Shown here: piece by piece, positions 25,927 to 34,318 of the stretch
Position numbering within the stretch: the stretch's first letter is position 1
Layout of the letters: each line of letters starts with the position of its first letter
Origin: Sphingomonadales bacterium
Lineage (GTDB): Bacteria; Pseudomonadota; Alphaproteobacteria; Sphingomonadales; Sphingomonadaceae
DNA: 64,000 nt
NCBI GenBank assembly: GCA_028871475.1
Contig: JAGWMZ010000011.1
Location: 1 to 64,000 of the forward strand
Reading direction: 5' to 3'
Made by a program: the position numbers and the translations under genes
The notes under the pieces: model-generated
The model's input: only the letters and a program-made list of their open reading frames with translations
Told to the model about the DNA's origin: nothing
Databases searched by the model: none

Positions 25927-27738
25927 ATGTCCGAACAGAAGATGCCCCCTCGCATGCCCAAGGGGCTGCGCAGCCAGGCCTGGTTCGACAATGACGAGAA
26001 CATCGACATGACCGCGCTCTATCTGGAGCGTTACCTGAACTTCGGCCTCAGCCTTGAGGAATTGCGCAGCGGTCGCCCGATCATCGGCATCGCCCAGACC
26101 GGCAGCGACCTGTCGCCCTGCAACCGCCACCATCTGGTGCTGGCCGAGCGTGTGCGCGAAGGCATCCGCGAGATGGGCGGCATCGCCATCGAATTCCCGG
26201 TTCACCCCATTCAGGAAACCGGCAAGCGCCCGACGCCGGGCCTTGACCGCAACCTGTCCTATCTGGGTCTGGTCGAGGTGCTCTACGGCTACCCGCTCGA
26301 CGCCGTGGTGCTGACCATCGGCTGCGACAAGACCACGCCTGCCGCGCTGATGGCCGCCGCCACGGTGAACATCCCCGCCATTGCCTTGTCGGTCGGCCCG
26401 ATGCTGAACGGCTGGCACGAGGGTGAGCGCACCGGCAGCGGCACCATCGTGTGGAAGGCCCGCGAGATGCTTTCGCGCGGGGAGATCGACGACACCGGCT
26501 TCATCAAGCTGGTGGCCTCCTCGGCGCCGTCCACCGGCTTCTGCAACACGATGGGCACGGCCACCACGATGAACTCGCTGACCGAGGCGCTGGGCATGAG
26601 CCTGCCCGGCAGCGCGGCCATCCCCGCGCCCTATCGCGACCGCGCCGAGAACGCCTATTACACCGGCCGCCGCATCGTCGAGATGGTGCATGAGGATCTG
26701 AAACCCTCGGACATCATGACGCGCGACGCTTTCCTCAACGCCATCAAGGTCAACTCGGCCATTGGCGGGTCGACCAATGCGCCGATCCATCTGGCCGCCA
26801 TCGCCCGCCATATGGGCGTGGAGCTGGACATCACCGATTGGCAGACCCATGGCCACAAGGTGCCGCTGCTGGTGAACCTCCAGCCCGCCGGCGAATATCT
26901 GGGCGAGGATTACTATCGTGCGGGCGGCGTGCCTGCCGTGGTCAACCAGCTGATGGGTCAGGGGTTGATCGCGGAGGATGCGATCACCGCCAACGGCAAG
27001 ACCATGGGCGAGAATTGCCGCGACGCGCGCATCATGGATTCCAAGGTCATCAAGCCTTTCGATGAGCCGCTGGTCAAGGATGCCGGGTTCATTGTCCTCT
27101 CGGGCAATCTCTTCGACAGCGCGGTGATGAAGACCAGCGTCATCAGCGAGGAATTCCGCGACCGCTATCTCTCGAACCCCGAAGACCCGGATGCCTTCGA
27201 GGGCCCGGTCGTGGTGTTCGACGGCCCCGAGGATTACCACCACCGCATCGACGATCCGGCCACCGGCATCACCGAACATACGCTGATGGTGATGCGCGGC
27301 GCGGGCCCCATCGGCTACCCCGGTGCGGCCGAAGTGGTGAACATGCGCGCCCCTGCCTATCTGCTGCGTGAGGGTATCCGCGCGCTGCCCTGCATTGGTG
27401 ACGGGCGCCAGTCGGGCACCAGCGGCTCGCCGTCCATCCTCAACGCCAGCCCCGAGGCTGCGGCCAATGGCGGCCTTGCGCTGCTGGTGACGGGCGACCG
27501 CGTCCGCATCGACCTCAACAAGGGCACCGCCGATGTGTTGATTTCCGATGAGGAACTCAGCCAGCGCAAGGCGGCTCTGCTGGCCAAGGGCGGCTATGAT
27601 TATCCCGCCAGCCAGACCCCCTGGCAGGAAATCCAGCGCGCCTATGTGGGTGACATGGGCAAGGGCATGATCCTGGAAGGCTCCGAAAAATATCAGCGCA
27701 TCGCCCAGAACCTGGGTCTGCCGCGCGACAGTCACTGA
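25927..27738 (+). CDS. IlvD/Edd family aldonate dehydratase (xylonate/arabinonate type)
   Basis: This 603-residue iron-sulfur dehydratase removes water from a sugar acid to give a 2-keto-3-deoxy acid. Cluster cysteines are visible at C65 (SPCNRHH), C133 ([10 protein letters not shown]) and C206 (GFCNTMGTA). The N-terminus [21 protein letters not shown] and [13 protein letters not shown] closely follow the Caulobacter D-xylonate dehydratase pattern, and [20 protein letters not shown] near residue 490 is the typical IlvD/Edd end region. With the preceding sugar dehydrogenase it forms the first two chemical steps of a non-phosphorylative pentose (or hexonate) pathway. Which sugar acid it uses is not determined. 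Confidence 0.86.
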   Translation: MSEQKMPPRMPKGLRSQAWFDNDENIDMTALYLERYLNFGLSLEELRSGRPIIGIAQTGSDLSPCNRHHLVLAERVREGIREMGGIAIEFPVHPIQETGKRPTPGLDRNLSYLGLVEVLYGYPLDAVVLTIGCDKTTPAALMAAATVNIPAIALSVGPMLNGWHEGERTGSGTIVWKAREMLSRGEIDDTGFIKLVASSAPSTGFCNTMGTATTMNSLTEALGMSLPGSAAIPAPYRDRAENAYYTGRRIVEMVHEDLKPSDIMTRDAFLNAIKVNSAIGGSTNAPIHLAAIARHMGVELDITDWQTHGHKVPLLVNLQPAGEYLGEDYYRAGGVPAVVNQLMGQGLIAEDAITANGKTMGENCRDARIMDSKVIKPFDEPLVKDAGFIVLSGNLFDSAVMKTSVISEEFRDRYLSNPEDPDAFEGPVVVFDGPEDYHHRIDDPATGITEHTLMVMRGAGPIGYPGAAEVVNMRAPAYLLREGIRALPCIGDGRQSGTSGSPSILNASPEAAANGGLALLVTGDRVRIDLNKGTADVLISDEELSQRKAALLAKGGYDYPASQTPWQEIQRAYVGDMGKGMILEGSEKYQRIAQNLGLPRDSH

Positions 27739-27869
27739 TCGGTCACGCCCGGGCGCGATCATTTGCGCCCGGGCGATGATTCGTTGCGTTTCATAGCTGG
27801 ATAGCATTGGTAAATCCGGCTTTCGTCCCCATATCCGCGTCAAAGACGTTTACCCCAAAGGGATACACC

Positions 27870-29438
27870 ATGATCGACGGCAGCATTCTGATCGGCGCGA
27901 CCACGCGCAAGCACGAGGGCGGCTTTCAGTCCGTCAACCCCGCCACCGGTGACACGTTCGGCCCGCTGGTATCGGAAGCCACGCTTGAGGATGTCGCCGA
28001 AGCGGCGGCGCTGGCCGAGGCGGCCTATCCGGTCTTTTCCAGCCTGACGCCGGAGGCCCGTGCCACCTTCCTCGACACGGTGGCGGATGAAATTCTCGCG
28101 ATCGGCGACGTGTTGATCGAGACTGCCATGGCCGAAAGCGGCCTGCCGCGCCCCCGCCTTGAAGGCGAGCGGGGCCGCACCATGGGCCAGCTCAAGATGT
28201 TCGCGGCCGAGCTGCGCAAGGGTGAATATCTCGATGTCACCATCGATCCGGCTCTGCCCGAACGCGCGCCCCTGCCGCGTCCTGATCTGCGCCGCGTGAA
28301 CGTGGCGCTGGGCCCGGTGGTGGTGTTCGGCGCATCGAACTTCCCGCTGGCCTTCAGCGTGGCGGGCGGTGACACCGCCTCGGCCTTCGCGGCCGGTTGC
28401 CCCGTGCTGATCAAGGGGCATCCCGCCCACCCCGGCACGGGCGAACTGGTCGCCCGCGCCGTGGCTGCCGCCGTCGCCAAATGCGGCCTGCCCGAGGGCA
28501 CCTTCTCCTACCTTCCGGGCCGCTCGAACGAGCTGGGCGGAGCGATGGTCACCGATCCTCGCGTCAAGGCAGTGGGCTTCACGGGCTCGCGCTTTGGCGG
28601 TTTGGCGCTGGTCAAGCTGGCGCAGGCCCGCAAGGAGCCGATCCCGGTCTATGCCGAGCTGTCGGCAATCAACCCTGTCGTGCTGCTGCCCGGTGCTTTG
28701 GCCGAAAGGGCCGAAGCTCTGGGCAAGGCCTTCGCCGGGTCGCTGACCATGGGCGCGGGGCAGTTCTGCACCAACCCCGGCCTGTTGCTGGCGCTGGAAA
28801 GCGAGCATCTCGACACGTTCATCGCTTCGGCCAGCGCGGCGCTGATGGGGGTTGACCCGGCTGTCATGCTGACGCCCGGCATCGCGGGCGCCTATGCCAA
28901 GGGGGTGGCCGCGCTCGATGCCAACGACCATGCTACGCGCATCGTTACCGGCAAGGATGCCGGCCTCAATCGCTGCAGCCCGGCGCTGTTCAAGGCCAAG
29001 GCTGCCGATTTCATCGCCGACGCGGGTCTGGGCCACGAAGTGTTCGGCTCCTCCGCCGTTGTGGTGGTGGCCAAGGACGTGGCCGAGCTGCAGGCGGTCA
29101 TCGCCAGCCTTGAAGGGCAGCTTACCGCCACGATCCACAGCGCTGAAAGCGACCATGCCGTTGCCGCGCAGATCCTGCCGGGTCTGGTGGGGCGTGTCGG
29201 TCGCGTGCTGGCCAATGGCTGGCCGACCGGCGTGGAAGTGTGCAATGCCATGGTTCATGGCGGGCCTTTCCCGGCCACTTCGGATGCACGTTCGACGTCG
29301 GTGGGCACGCTGGCGATGTATCGCTTCCTGCGCCCGGTCTGCTATCAGGACATCGCCGATGGCCTGTTGCCGCCCGCGCTTCAGGATGCCAACCCCTGGG
29401 GCCTGCCGCGCAAGATCAACGGCGTCTGGGAGCGCTGA
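27870..29438 (+). CDS. Aldehyde dehydrogenase, 2,5-dioxopentanoate (alpha-ketoglutarate semialdehyde) type
   Basis: This 522-residue NADP-type aldehyde dehydrogenase carries the substrate-stabilising N157 (FGASNFPLAF), general base E263 (YAELSAINPV) and nucleophile C300 (GAGQFCTNPG). The GASNFPLAFSVAGGDTASA and KGHPAHPGT segments characterise ketoglutarate semialdehyde dehydrogenases, which produce 2-oxoglutarate at the end of the Weimberg pathway. ATG 27870 with AAAGGGA upstream is preferred to a longer start at 27807. Sitting after the dehydratase, it indicates that the sugar ends in the TCA cycle. The intervening 2-keto-3-deoxypentonate dehydratase is not in the window. Confidence 0.86.
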   Translation: MIDGSILIGATTRKHEGGFQSVNPATGDTFGPLVSEATLEDVAEAAALAEAAYPVFSSLTPEARATFLDTVADEILAIGDVLIETAMAESGLPRPRLEGERGRTMGQLKMFAAELRKGEYLDVTIDPALPERAPLPRPDLRRVNVALGPVVVFGASNFPLAFSVAGGDTASAFAAGCPVLIKGHPAHPGTGELVARAVAAAVAKCGLPEGTFSYLPGRSNELGGAMVTDPRVKAVGFTGSRFGGLALVKLAQARKEPIPVYAELSAINPVVLLPGALAERAEALGKAFAGSLTMGAGQFCTNPGLLLALESEHLDTFIASASAALMGVDPAVMLTPGIAGAYAKGVAALDANDHATRIVTGKDAGLNRCSPALFKAKAADFIADAGLGHEVFGSSAVVVVAKDVAELQAVIASLEGQLTATIHSAESDHAVAAQILPGLVGRVGRVLANGWPTGVEVCNAMVHGGPFPATSDARSTSVGTLAMYRFLRPVCYQDIADGLLPPALQDANPWGLPRKINGVWER

Positions 29439-29471
29439 TCGGCGTTTCGGTATGAACCGGTGACAAGATCA

Positions 29472-29502
29472 CGGCGGCTCCCGTTCGGGGGGCCGCCGTT
29501 TT
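29472..29502 (+). terminator. Rho-independent terminator after the aldehyde dehydrogenase
   Basis: The arms CGGCGGCTCC and GGGGCCGCCG pair with a short loop and are followed by TTTTCGTTT. It closes the sugar-acid gene run before the GntR-type regulator. Confidence 0.8.
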
Positions 29503-29632
29503 CGTTTGCCACGCGGGCTTTGGCTTTGCTGGAACGACAGGGCTGGCATCGCGGGCGGCGGTGTAATAGTGCTGACGGTTTGACGGCAGCGACGGGTCCA
29601 GATGGCCTGATTGGGTAAGGGGGCAAGTCACA

Positions 29633-30418
29633 TTGGTCGGGTCAACAGCCAGGAAGCCGGGTATCGGCACTGCCACGCACAAAGCCTCCATGGCCGGCGA
29701 CAGCGAGACTGTTCACGGGCTGCGCATCCACCAGTCGATTGCTCGCCGGCTCGGCATGTCGATCCTGAGCGGCAAGGTTCAGCCGGGCGACACGCTGGGC
29801 GGCGAGATTGAGGAAAGCAATGCTCTTGGCATCAGCCGCACCGCCTATCGTGAGGCAATCCGCATCCTGATCGCCAAGGGCCTGCTGGAAAGCCGCCCCA
29901 AGGCCGGTACGCACGTCACCCCGCGCCGCCGCTGGAACCTGCTGGACCCTGACGTGCTGGCCTGGATGTTCGCCGCCGCCGACCCCGTGGCGGAAGTGAC
30001 CGCCACCTTCGTGCGTGACCTTTTCGAACTGCGCGGCGTGATCGAACCCGCCGCCGCGGCCCTTGCCGCACGGCGCCGTAATGATGAGCAGATCGCCGCC
30101 ATGCGCGCCGGTCTGGAAGGGATGCGCAGCCACGGCCTTGCCAGCGCCGAAGGTCAGGCCGCCGACAAGGATTTCCACGCCGCCATCATGGAGGCGGGGC
30201 GCAATGAGGCGCTGGCCTCGCTGACGGTCTCGATCGGCGCGGCGGTGCGCTGGACGACCGATTTCAAGCTGCGGCTGCGTCCCGACCCGCGCGATCCCCT
30301 GCCCGAACACGAGGCCGTGTTCCACGCCATCGAACAGCGCGATGAAGCCGGAGCCAGCGCCGCCATGCAGGAATTGCTGCGCCTCTCGCTGCAGGACATG
30401 GATCTGGTGCTGGACTAG
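29633..30418 (+). CDS. FadR-subfamily GntR transcriptional regulator
   Basis: This regulator of about 240-261 residues has an N-terminal winged helix-turn-helix (RIHQSIARRLGMSILSGKV, then LGISRTAYREAIRILIAKGLL) and a C-terminal all-helical FCD domain. The metal/ligand residues there are in VRDLFELRGVIEP, KDFHAAIMEAG and PEHEAVFHAI. The start is uncertain: TTG 29633 has AAGGGGG nine bases upstream, while ATG 29690 has a poor ribosome site but is nearer the DNA-binding domain. FadR-type FCD regulators commonly sense sugar acids, so it may control the preceding dehydratase/dehydrogenase genes alongside LacI. Its stop shares CTAG with the convergent gene. Confidence 0.83.
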   Translation: MVGSTARKPGIGTATHKASMAGDSETVHGLRIHQSIARRLGMSILSGKVQPGDTLGGEIEESNALGISRTAYREAIRILIAKGLLESRPKAGTHVTPRRRWNLLDPDVLAWMFAAADPVAEVTATFVRDLFELRGVIEPAAAALAARRRNDEQIAAMRAGLEGMRSHGLASAEGQAADKDFHAAIMEAGRNEALASLTVSIGAAVRWTTDFKLRLRPDPRDPLPEHEAVFHAIEQRDEAGASAAMQELLRLSLQDMDLVLD

Positions 30419-31299
30419 AGCTTGACGTTGAGGTTGAGCTTGGCGTGGAAGCGGTTGAGCGCGGGGTCTTCTTCCTGTCGCGTGCGGAATGTGTAGCCGG
30501 TTTCCGCCGAAACATTGGTGCCATTGCCAAACAGTTTGAGGCGGGCGATGGGACCCGCTTCCTGATCCTGCGCCGGGGTGAGGGCGCCCAACCGCCCCAG
30601 GCTGCCCTTGGCGGCGAGGCCGACGGACAGATTCTGACTGAGCCCGAGCAGCGCGACGCTGTCATAGGACACGCTCATCGACTGGGCCATGTTCAGCGCC
30701 TGATTGCCAGACACCTTGACCTGTACGTCCACCGGCCCCGTCTTGTGGCGCAGGCTGACATTGGTGTTGAGCGAGGAAAAATTCTGCACCCGCTGCGACA
30801 CACCCACCGCCAGCAGGCGACTCGAGCCGAAATTATGGTTGGTCAGGCTGTCCCAGGTGGCGTCCGGCGCATCGCCATCAAGGGCGGGCGGCGGCTTGGC
30901 ATGGAAGGGATCGACCTCGATAGCTTTGGCCTTGGCGGTCAATGTGGCCATGCGCGCGCCCGAGTAGCGCCCGATGGCGGCCAGCACATCCTCGGCCACC
31001 GCCGCATCCAGACTGCTGCCGACCCGGTCAAACAGCGTGTCGACAAAGGCTGGAAAGGCGTCATCGATGGCTGTGCCCGAATAGAGCGGCGCCTGCAGTT
31101 CGGGCGGGCCCAGATGCTCGGGCGGCATGTCGCCTGACGCGGCATCCAGTGGGGCTATGATCGGCGGAGGCATGATGAGGGTCTCGCCTGGGGCTTGCTC
31201 GGCCTGCACCTTCCCGGCCCAGCCGCACAGCCCCACCGCTGCCAGGATGGCGCAGGTTGTGGACATGGCGTGGCGTGGCGTCACGGGTGGCTCCATCAT
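30415..31299 (-). CDS. Secreted protein of unknown function, possible outer-membrane strand-rich C-terminus
   Basis: The product is 294 residues with a hydrophobic export signal (MSTTCAILAAVGLCGWAGKVQAEQ, after a short polar start). A Pro-rich stretch follows (MPPPIIAPLD), then a helical part. The second half has alternating polar and hydrophobic residues (NTNVSLRHKTGPVDVQVKVSG, SVSYDSVALLGLSQNLSVGL) and ends in NLNVKL, suggesting beta-strands. I recognise no family. ATG 31299 lacks a good ribosome site and an ATG 11 codons later is possible. The last codons overlap the convergent regulator gene by four bases. Confidence 0.6.
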   Translation of the reverse strand: MMEPPVTPRHAMSTTCAILAAVGLCGWAGKVQAEQAPGETLIMPPPIIAPLDAASGDMPPEHLGPPELQAPLYSGTAIDDAFPAFVDTLFDRVGSSLDAAVAEDVLAAIGRYSGARMATLTAKAKAIEVDPFHAKPPPALDGDAPDATWDSLTNHNFGSSRLLAVGVSQRVQNFSSLNTNVSLRHKTGPVDVQVKVSGNQALNMAQSMSVSYDSVALLGLSQNLSVGLAAKGSLGRLGALTPAQDQEAGPIARLKLFGNGTNVSAETGYTFRTRQEEDPALNRFHAKLNLNVKL

Positions 31300-31467
31300 G
31301 GGGTGGGGTCTTTGCTCTTAATACAGATCACAGTCATTGGGCAGAGGAATAAGTCATACCGATCATGATGCGATCGTATGGGAAGCGGGTTTCAATTTCC
31401 TTCATCCGTGCCTATCTCGCGCCAGACGGAGGCGCGCAGGCACACGCCTCGCAGGAGACTTATTCGC

Positions 31468-32421
31468 ATGACCATCCACAAAACCCGCATGTTGATCATC
31501 GGTTCCGGTCCGGCGGGCTTGACGGCAGCCATTTATGGCGCCCGTGCCGGGCTGGAACCCATCGTGGTGCAGGGGCTGCAGCCGGGCGGCCAACTCACCA
31601 TCACCACCGATGTCGAGAATTATCCGGGCTTTCGCGAGGCGGTGCAGGGCCCGTGGCTGGTGCAGGAAATGCAGGCTCAGGCCGAGCATGTGGGCACGCG
31701 CATGATGTGGGACACGATCACCTCGGTCGATTTGTCGGGCCCGCCGTTCCGCGCGATCGGCGATTCGGGCGATGTCTATGAGGGCGACACGCTGGTCATC
31801 TGCACCGGCGCGCAGGCCAAGTGGCTGGGTGTCGAGGGGGAGCAGCAGTTCTCGGGCAAGGGCGTGTCGGCCTGCGCCACCTGCGACGGTTTCTTCTATC
31901 GCGGCAAGAAGGTGGTGGTCATCGGCGGTGGCAATACGGCGGTCGAGGAAGCGCTTTACCTCACCAACCATTCCGATGACGTGACGCTGATCCACCGCCG
32001 CGACAGCCTGCGCGCCGAGCGCATCCTGCAGGAGCGTCTCTTCGCCCATCCCAAGATCAAGGTGCTGTGGAACAAGGCGGTCGACCGTTTCGTGGGCGAG
32101 GAAGGCGGCGCGCTGACGGGCGTGGAGCTGACCGACACGGTGACGGGCGAAAAGTCGGTCGAGCCGGCACAGGGCGCCTTCGTGGCCATCGGCCATGCGC
32201 CCGCGACGGAGCTGTTCAAGGACAAGCTGGCAGTCGATGACGGCGGCTATCTCGTTGTCGAGCCGGGCACGCCCAAGACGGCCATTCCGGGCGTCTTTGC
32301 CGCCGGTGACGTGATGGACCATACCTATCGCCAGGCCGTGACGGCGGCGGGCACAGGCTGCATGGCCGCGCTCGATGCCGAGCGTTTCGTGGCCGAACTG
32401 GATTTCGCCAGACGGAAGTAA
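31468..32421 (+). CDS. trxB: Thioredoxin-disulfide reductase
   Basis: This 317-residue FAD/NADPH enzyme reduces thioredoxin. The FAD-binding GSGPAG (12-17), the redox pair in ACATCDGFF (C136, C139), the NADPH-binding GGGNTAVEEA and the C-terminal FAD motif FAAGDVMDHTYRQA are all present. The length is normal. AGGAG lies about nine bases before ATG 31468. It supplies electrons that could reach the periplasm through the DsbD-like protein, but it is not linked to that locus. It stands alone between an unknown secreted protein and the XrtA locus. Confidence 0.93.
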   Translation: MTIHKTRMLIIGSGPAGLTAAIYGARAGLEPIVVQGLQPGGQLTITTDVENYPGFREAVQGPWLVQEMQAQAEHVGTRMMWDTITSVDLSGPPFRAIGDSGDVYEGDTLVICTGAQAKWLGVEGEQQFSGKGVSACATCDGFFYRGKKVVVIGGGNTAVEEALYLTNHSDDVTLIHRRDSLRAERILQERLFAHPKIKVLWNKAVDRFVGEEGGALTGVELTDTVTGEKSVEPAQGAFVAIGHAPATELFKDKLAVDDGGYLVVEPGTPKTAIPGVFAAGDVMDHTYRQAVTAAGTGCMAALDAERFVAELDFARRK

Positions 32422-32433
32422 AGGCCGAAAACC

Positions 32434-32460
32434 GGGGGCGGGGCCTTGTGTCTCGCCCCC
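32434..32460. terminator. Hairpin between trxB and the XrtA hydrolases, probable terminator
   Basis: GGGGGCG and CGCCCCC arms enclose about 13 bases just past the trxB stop; no T-run follows. A short tandem CCTAAAG CCTAAAG comes next. It probably separates trxB from the convergent hydrolase gene. Confidence 0.4.
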
Positions 32461-32476
32461 ACCTACAGCCTAAAGC

Positions 32477-33283
32477 CTAAAGCCGCGCGAGTTCTTCCGC
32501 GACGTTCTCGACGAGCCACATCCGCGCTTCGTCCTCGACAAAGGAATGGCCTGCCTGCGGGCATGAGCGGATCCGCGCGTCGCCTTTGGGCCAGACGTCA
32601 CGGAACGCCCTGGCGGTGCGGTCGTTCTCGGCCAGCAGGAAACGCACTGGCCCGGTAAAGCCGTTCAGCCCGGCGCTCATGGCATCGACGAGACTGTTGC
32701 GTGTAGTCGGGCGAGGGCGGGCCATGGCCAGCACGCTGCCGACAAGGGAGCGCAGCGATACTTTTCCGCTCAGCAGACGAAGCAGGGCCGCCGGATTGGT
32801 GAGCCGTGCGCGGTAATGCGCGCGCAGCGAGGACACCTGCGCTCCTGCCCGGCTCGTCTCGTCGGCATCGTCATCCTCACCCTCGATGGTCCAGGGGTTG
32901 CACAGGATCAGGCCATCGGCGCCGCTGCCGCTCGCCAGCATCAGCGCGCTGGCCGCATCGCAATTGCCCATGGCCACGATACGCCGCCCCGGAGCGTGTT
33001 GGCGCAGGAAGGCGATGGCGCTGGCGATGTCGGGGCCCGATCCGCGATAGGTGGCGTTGAACCCTTCACTCTCGCCTATGCCGCGCCGGTCAAAGCGCAG
33101 AACGCGATGGCCGCGCGCCGCGATCTGCGCGGCGAGCCATGCCTGTCCGCCCCAGGCGCCCGAGCGGATCTCGTGGCCGCCCGACACGATCAGCAGCGCC
33201 GCGCCGGAGGCCTCGACAGGCCCTTCGATGGTGGCGGCCATCCGCGCGCCCTCGCAAGGGATCAAAAGATGCTGCCTGCTCAT
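32477..33283 (-). CDS. Hydrolase 1, exosortase A system-associated
   Basis: This 268-residue alpha/beta-hydrolase starts MSRQHLLIPCEG. It has VLRFDRRGIGESEG, a nucleophile-elbow-like stretch VAMGNCDAASALML (Cys or Asp-containing rather than a standard GxSxG) and the closing His in CPQAGHSF. The family is known only from XrtA/PEP-CTERM loci, and no reaction has been assigned to my knowledge. Its start overlaps the stop of the next hydrolase by four bases (ATGA), and both are followed on the same strand by the acyl carrier protein gene. That suggests work on a carrier-bound acyl group. Confidence 0.83.
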   Translation of the reverse strand: MSRQHLLIPCEGARMAATIEGPVEASGAALLIVSGGHEIRSGAWGGQAWLAAQIAARGHRVLRFDRRGIGESEGFNATYRGSGPDIASAIAFLRQHAPGRRIVAMGNCDAASALMLASGSGADGLILCNPWTIEGEDDDADETSRAGAQVSSLRAHYRARLTNPAALLRLLSGKVSLRSLVGSVLAMARPRPTTRNSLVDAMSAGLNGFTGPVRFLLAENDRTARAFRDVWPKGDARIRSCPQAGHSFVEDEARMWLVENVAEELARL

Positions 33284-33924
33284 GCCACCCCCACCATGCT
33301 GAGCCCGACGGCGACGATGGCGGCCAGCGCATCGGCCTGCTCGCGGCTTTCGCTCGCCTCGGCGCGCAGCCACAGGGCCGATCCGCCCACCATGTCCTGG
33401 CTGATGATCGAGATGTCATCCTGCGGCGCTTCGGCGCGTTCGAGCTGGGCGATCATCGCGCCGCCAAGCGCATAGCCGGCCAGATCCAGCCCTTCGATCC
33501 GCCCTTTGGCGAGGAGGGCATCGTGTTTTTCCTCGCGCCCCGCTTCACGCCCGGCGATGATGCGGGCGCGTACCATCTGGCGCAGCACGCTGGCGCCGGT
33601 GGCAGGCGCATAGTGCCAGCCGGCAAGGCCATCGGGGCTGACCAGCGCCCCGCCGCGCAGCGCCAGAACACGCCGTGCGCCCGTCTGCAGCGCCAAACTG
33701 GCCATGGCCTTGCGCCAGAGATCCACGTCGAGATCGGCAAGGGGCGTGGTGGATTCGTTCAATCCCGGCAGGTCCGGCAACACGCAGGTGATCCCGCTGG
33801 CAGCCAGCCGGCGCATCACCTCGACCGTCTGGCGGCGAAGGCGGTTGCCTTCATCGAACAGGGCCGGAATGACCAGCAGCGTGGGTCCCGCCCCGCCATC
33901 GAGCCACAGGGCGCTTTCCTCCAT
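33280..33924 (-). CDS. Hydrolase 2, exosortase A system-associated
   Basis: The product is a 214-residue alpha/beta-hydrolase-like protein with an early oxyanion segment (LLVIPALFDEGNRLRRQ), VLPDLPGLNES and LAGYALGGAMI, where a Gly-Tyr-Ala-Leu-Gly replaces the usual GxSxG nucleophile elbow. ATG 33924 with GGGAGG eight bases upstream is preferred; an open frame with a GTG at 33969 exists. It is shorter than many members and the catalytic Ser is not evident, so it may be non-catalytic or divergent. It overlaps hydrolase 1 and follows the acyl carrier protein gene. Confidence 0.72.
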   Translation of the reverse strand: MEESALWLDGGAGPTLLVIPALFDEGNRLRRQTVEVMRRLAASGITCVLPDLPGLNESTTPLADLDVDLWRKAMASLALQTGARRVLALRGGALVSPDGLAGWHYAPATGASVLRQMVRARIIAGREAGREEKHDALLAKGRIEGLDLAGYALGGAMIAQLERAEAPQDDISIISQDMVGGSALWLRAEASESREQADALAAIVAVGLSMVGVA

Positions 33925-33992
33925 CACCCTGCCTCCCGGCCCTTCAAACCTCCAGTTCGCGTATCGCACCTGTTTCCCCTGCCGGCTCCGCC

Positions 33993-34253
33993 TTATACGG
34001 CGAGTTTGTCCTCCACGAAGCGCCGCAGCGATCCGTAATCGGCCATCATGTCGCCATCGACCTCATCATCCTCGATGACGATGCCCAGACGGTCCTCGAT
34101 TTCCGTGAGCAAACCGGCCACGGCCATGGAATCCAGCTCGGGCAGATGGCCGAACAGGCCGCTGTCATCGGTCAGGCTGTCGGCCTGACCCGGTTTCAGC
34201 CCGAGAACGTCGCCCAGAATACGGCGCAAGCTCTGATCAATATTCTGTGTCAT
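33993..34253 (-). CDS. Acyl carrier protein of the XrtA locus
   Basis: This 86-residue carrier protein has the 4'-phosphopantetheine attachment Ser42 in ELDSMAVAGLL and an acidic second half (EIEDRLGIVIEDDEVDGD). It is distinct from the housekeeping AcpP type and is located with the locus's hydrolases and GNAT protein, opposite the AMP-forming ligase. The ligase may load it and a phosphopantetheinyl transferase, perhaps that at 11430, may prime it. This points to synthesis of a thioester-bound small molecule used in the exopolysaccharide system. Confidence 0.87.
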   Translation of the reverse strand: MTQNIDQSLRRILGDVLGLKPGQADSLTDDSGLFGHLPELDSMAVAGLLTEIEDRLGIVIEDDEVDGDMMADYGSLRRFVEDKLAV

Positions 34254-34318
34254 GCTCTTCCTTCGGGATCGACGTGATTTCCCTTCATGGTTTCGGCCTT
34301 AAAGCCGCCCGGCGCGGC

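Noticed and set aside
25618..27843. Minus-strand open frame of 741 codons over the aldonate dehydratase gene
   Set aside because: Antisense shadow of the IlvD/Edd gene with no domain of its own.
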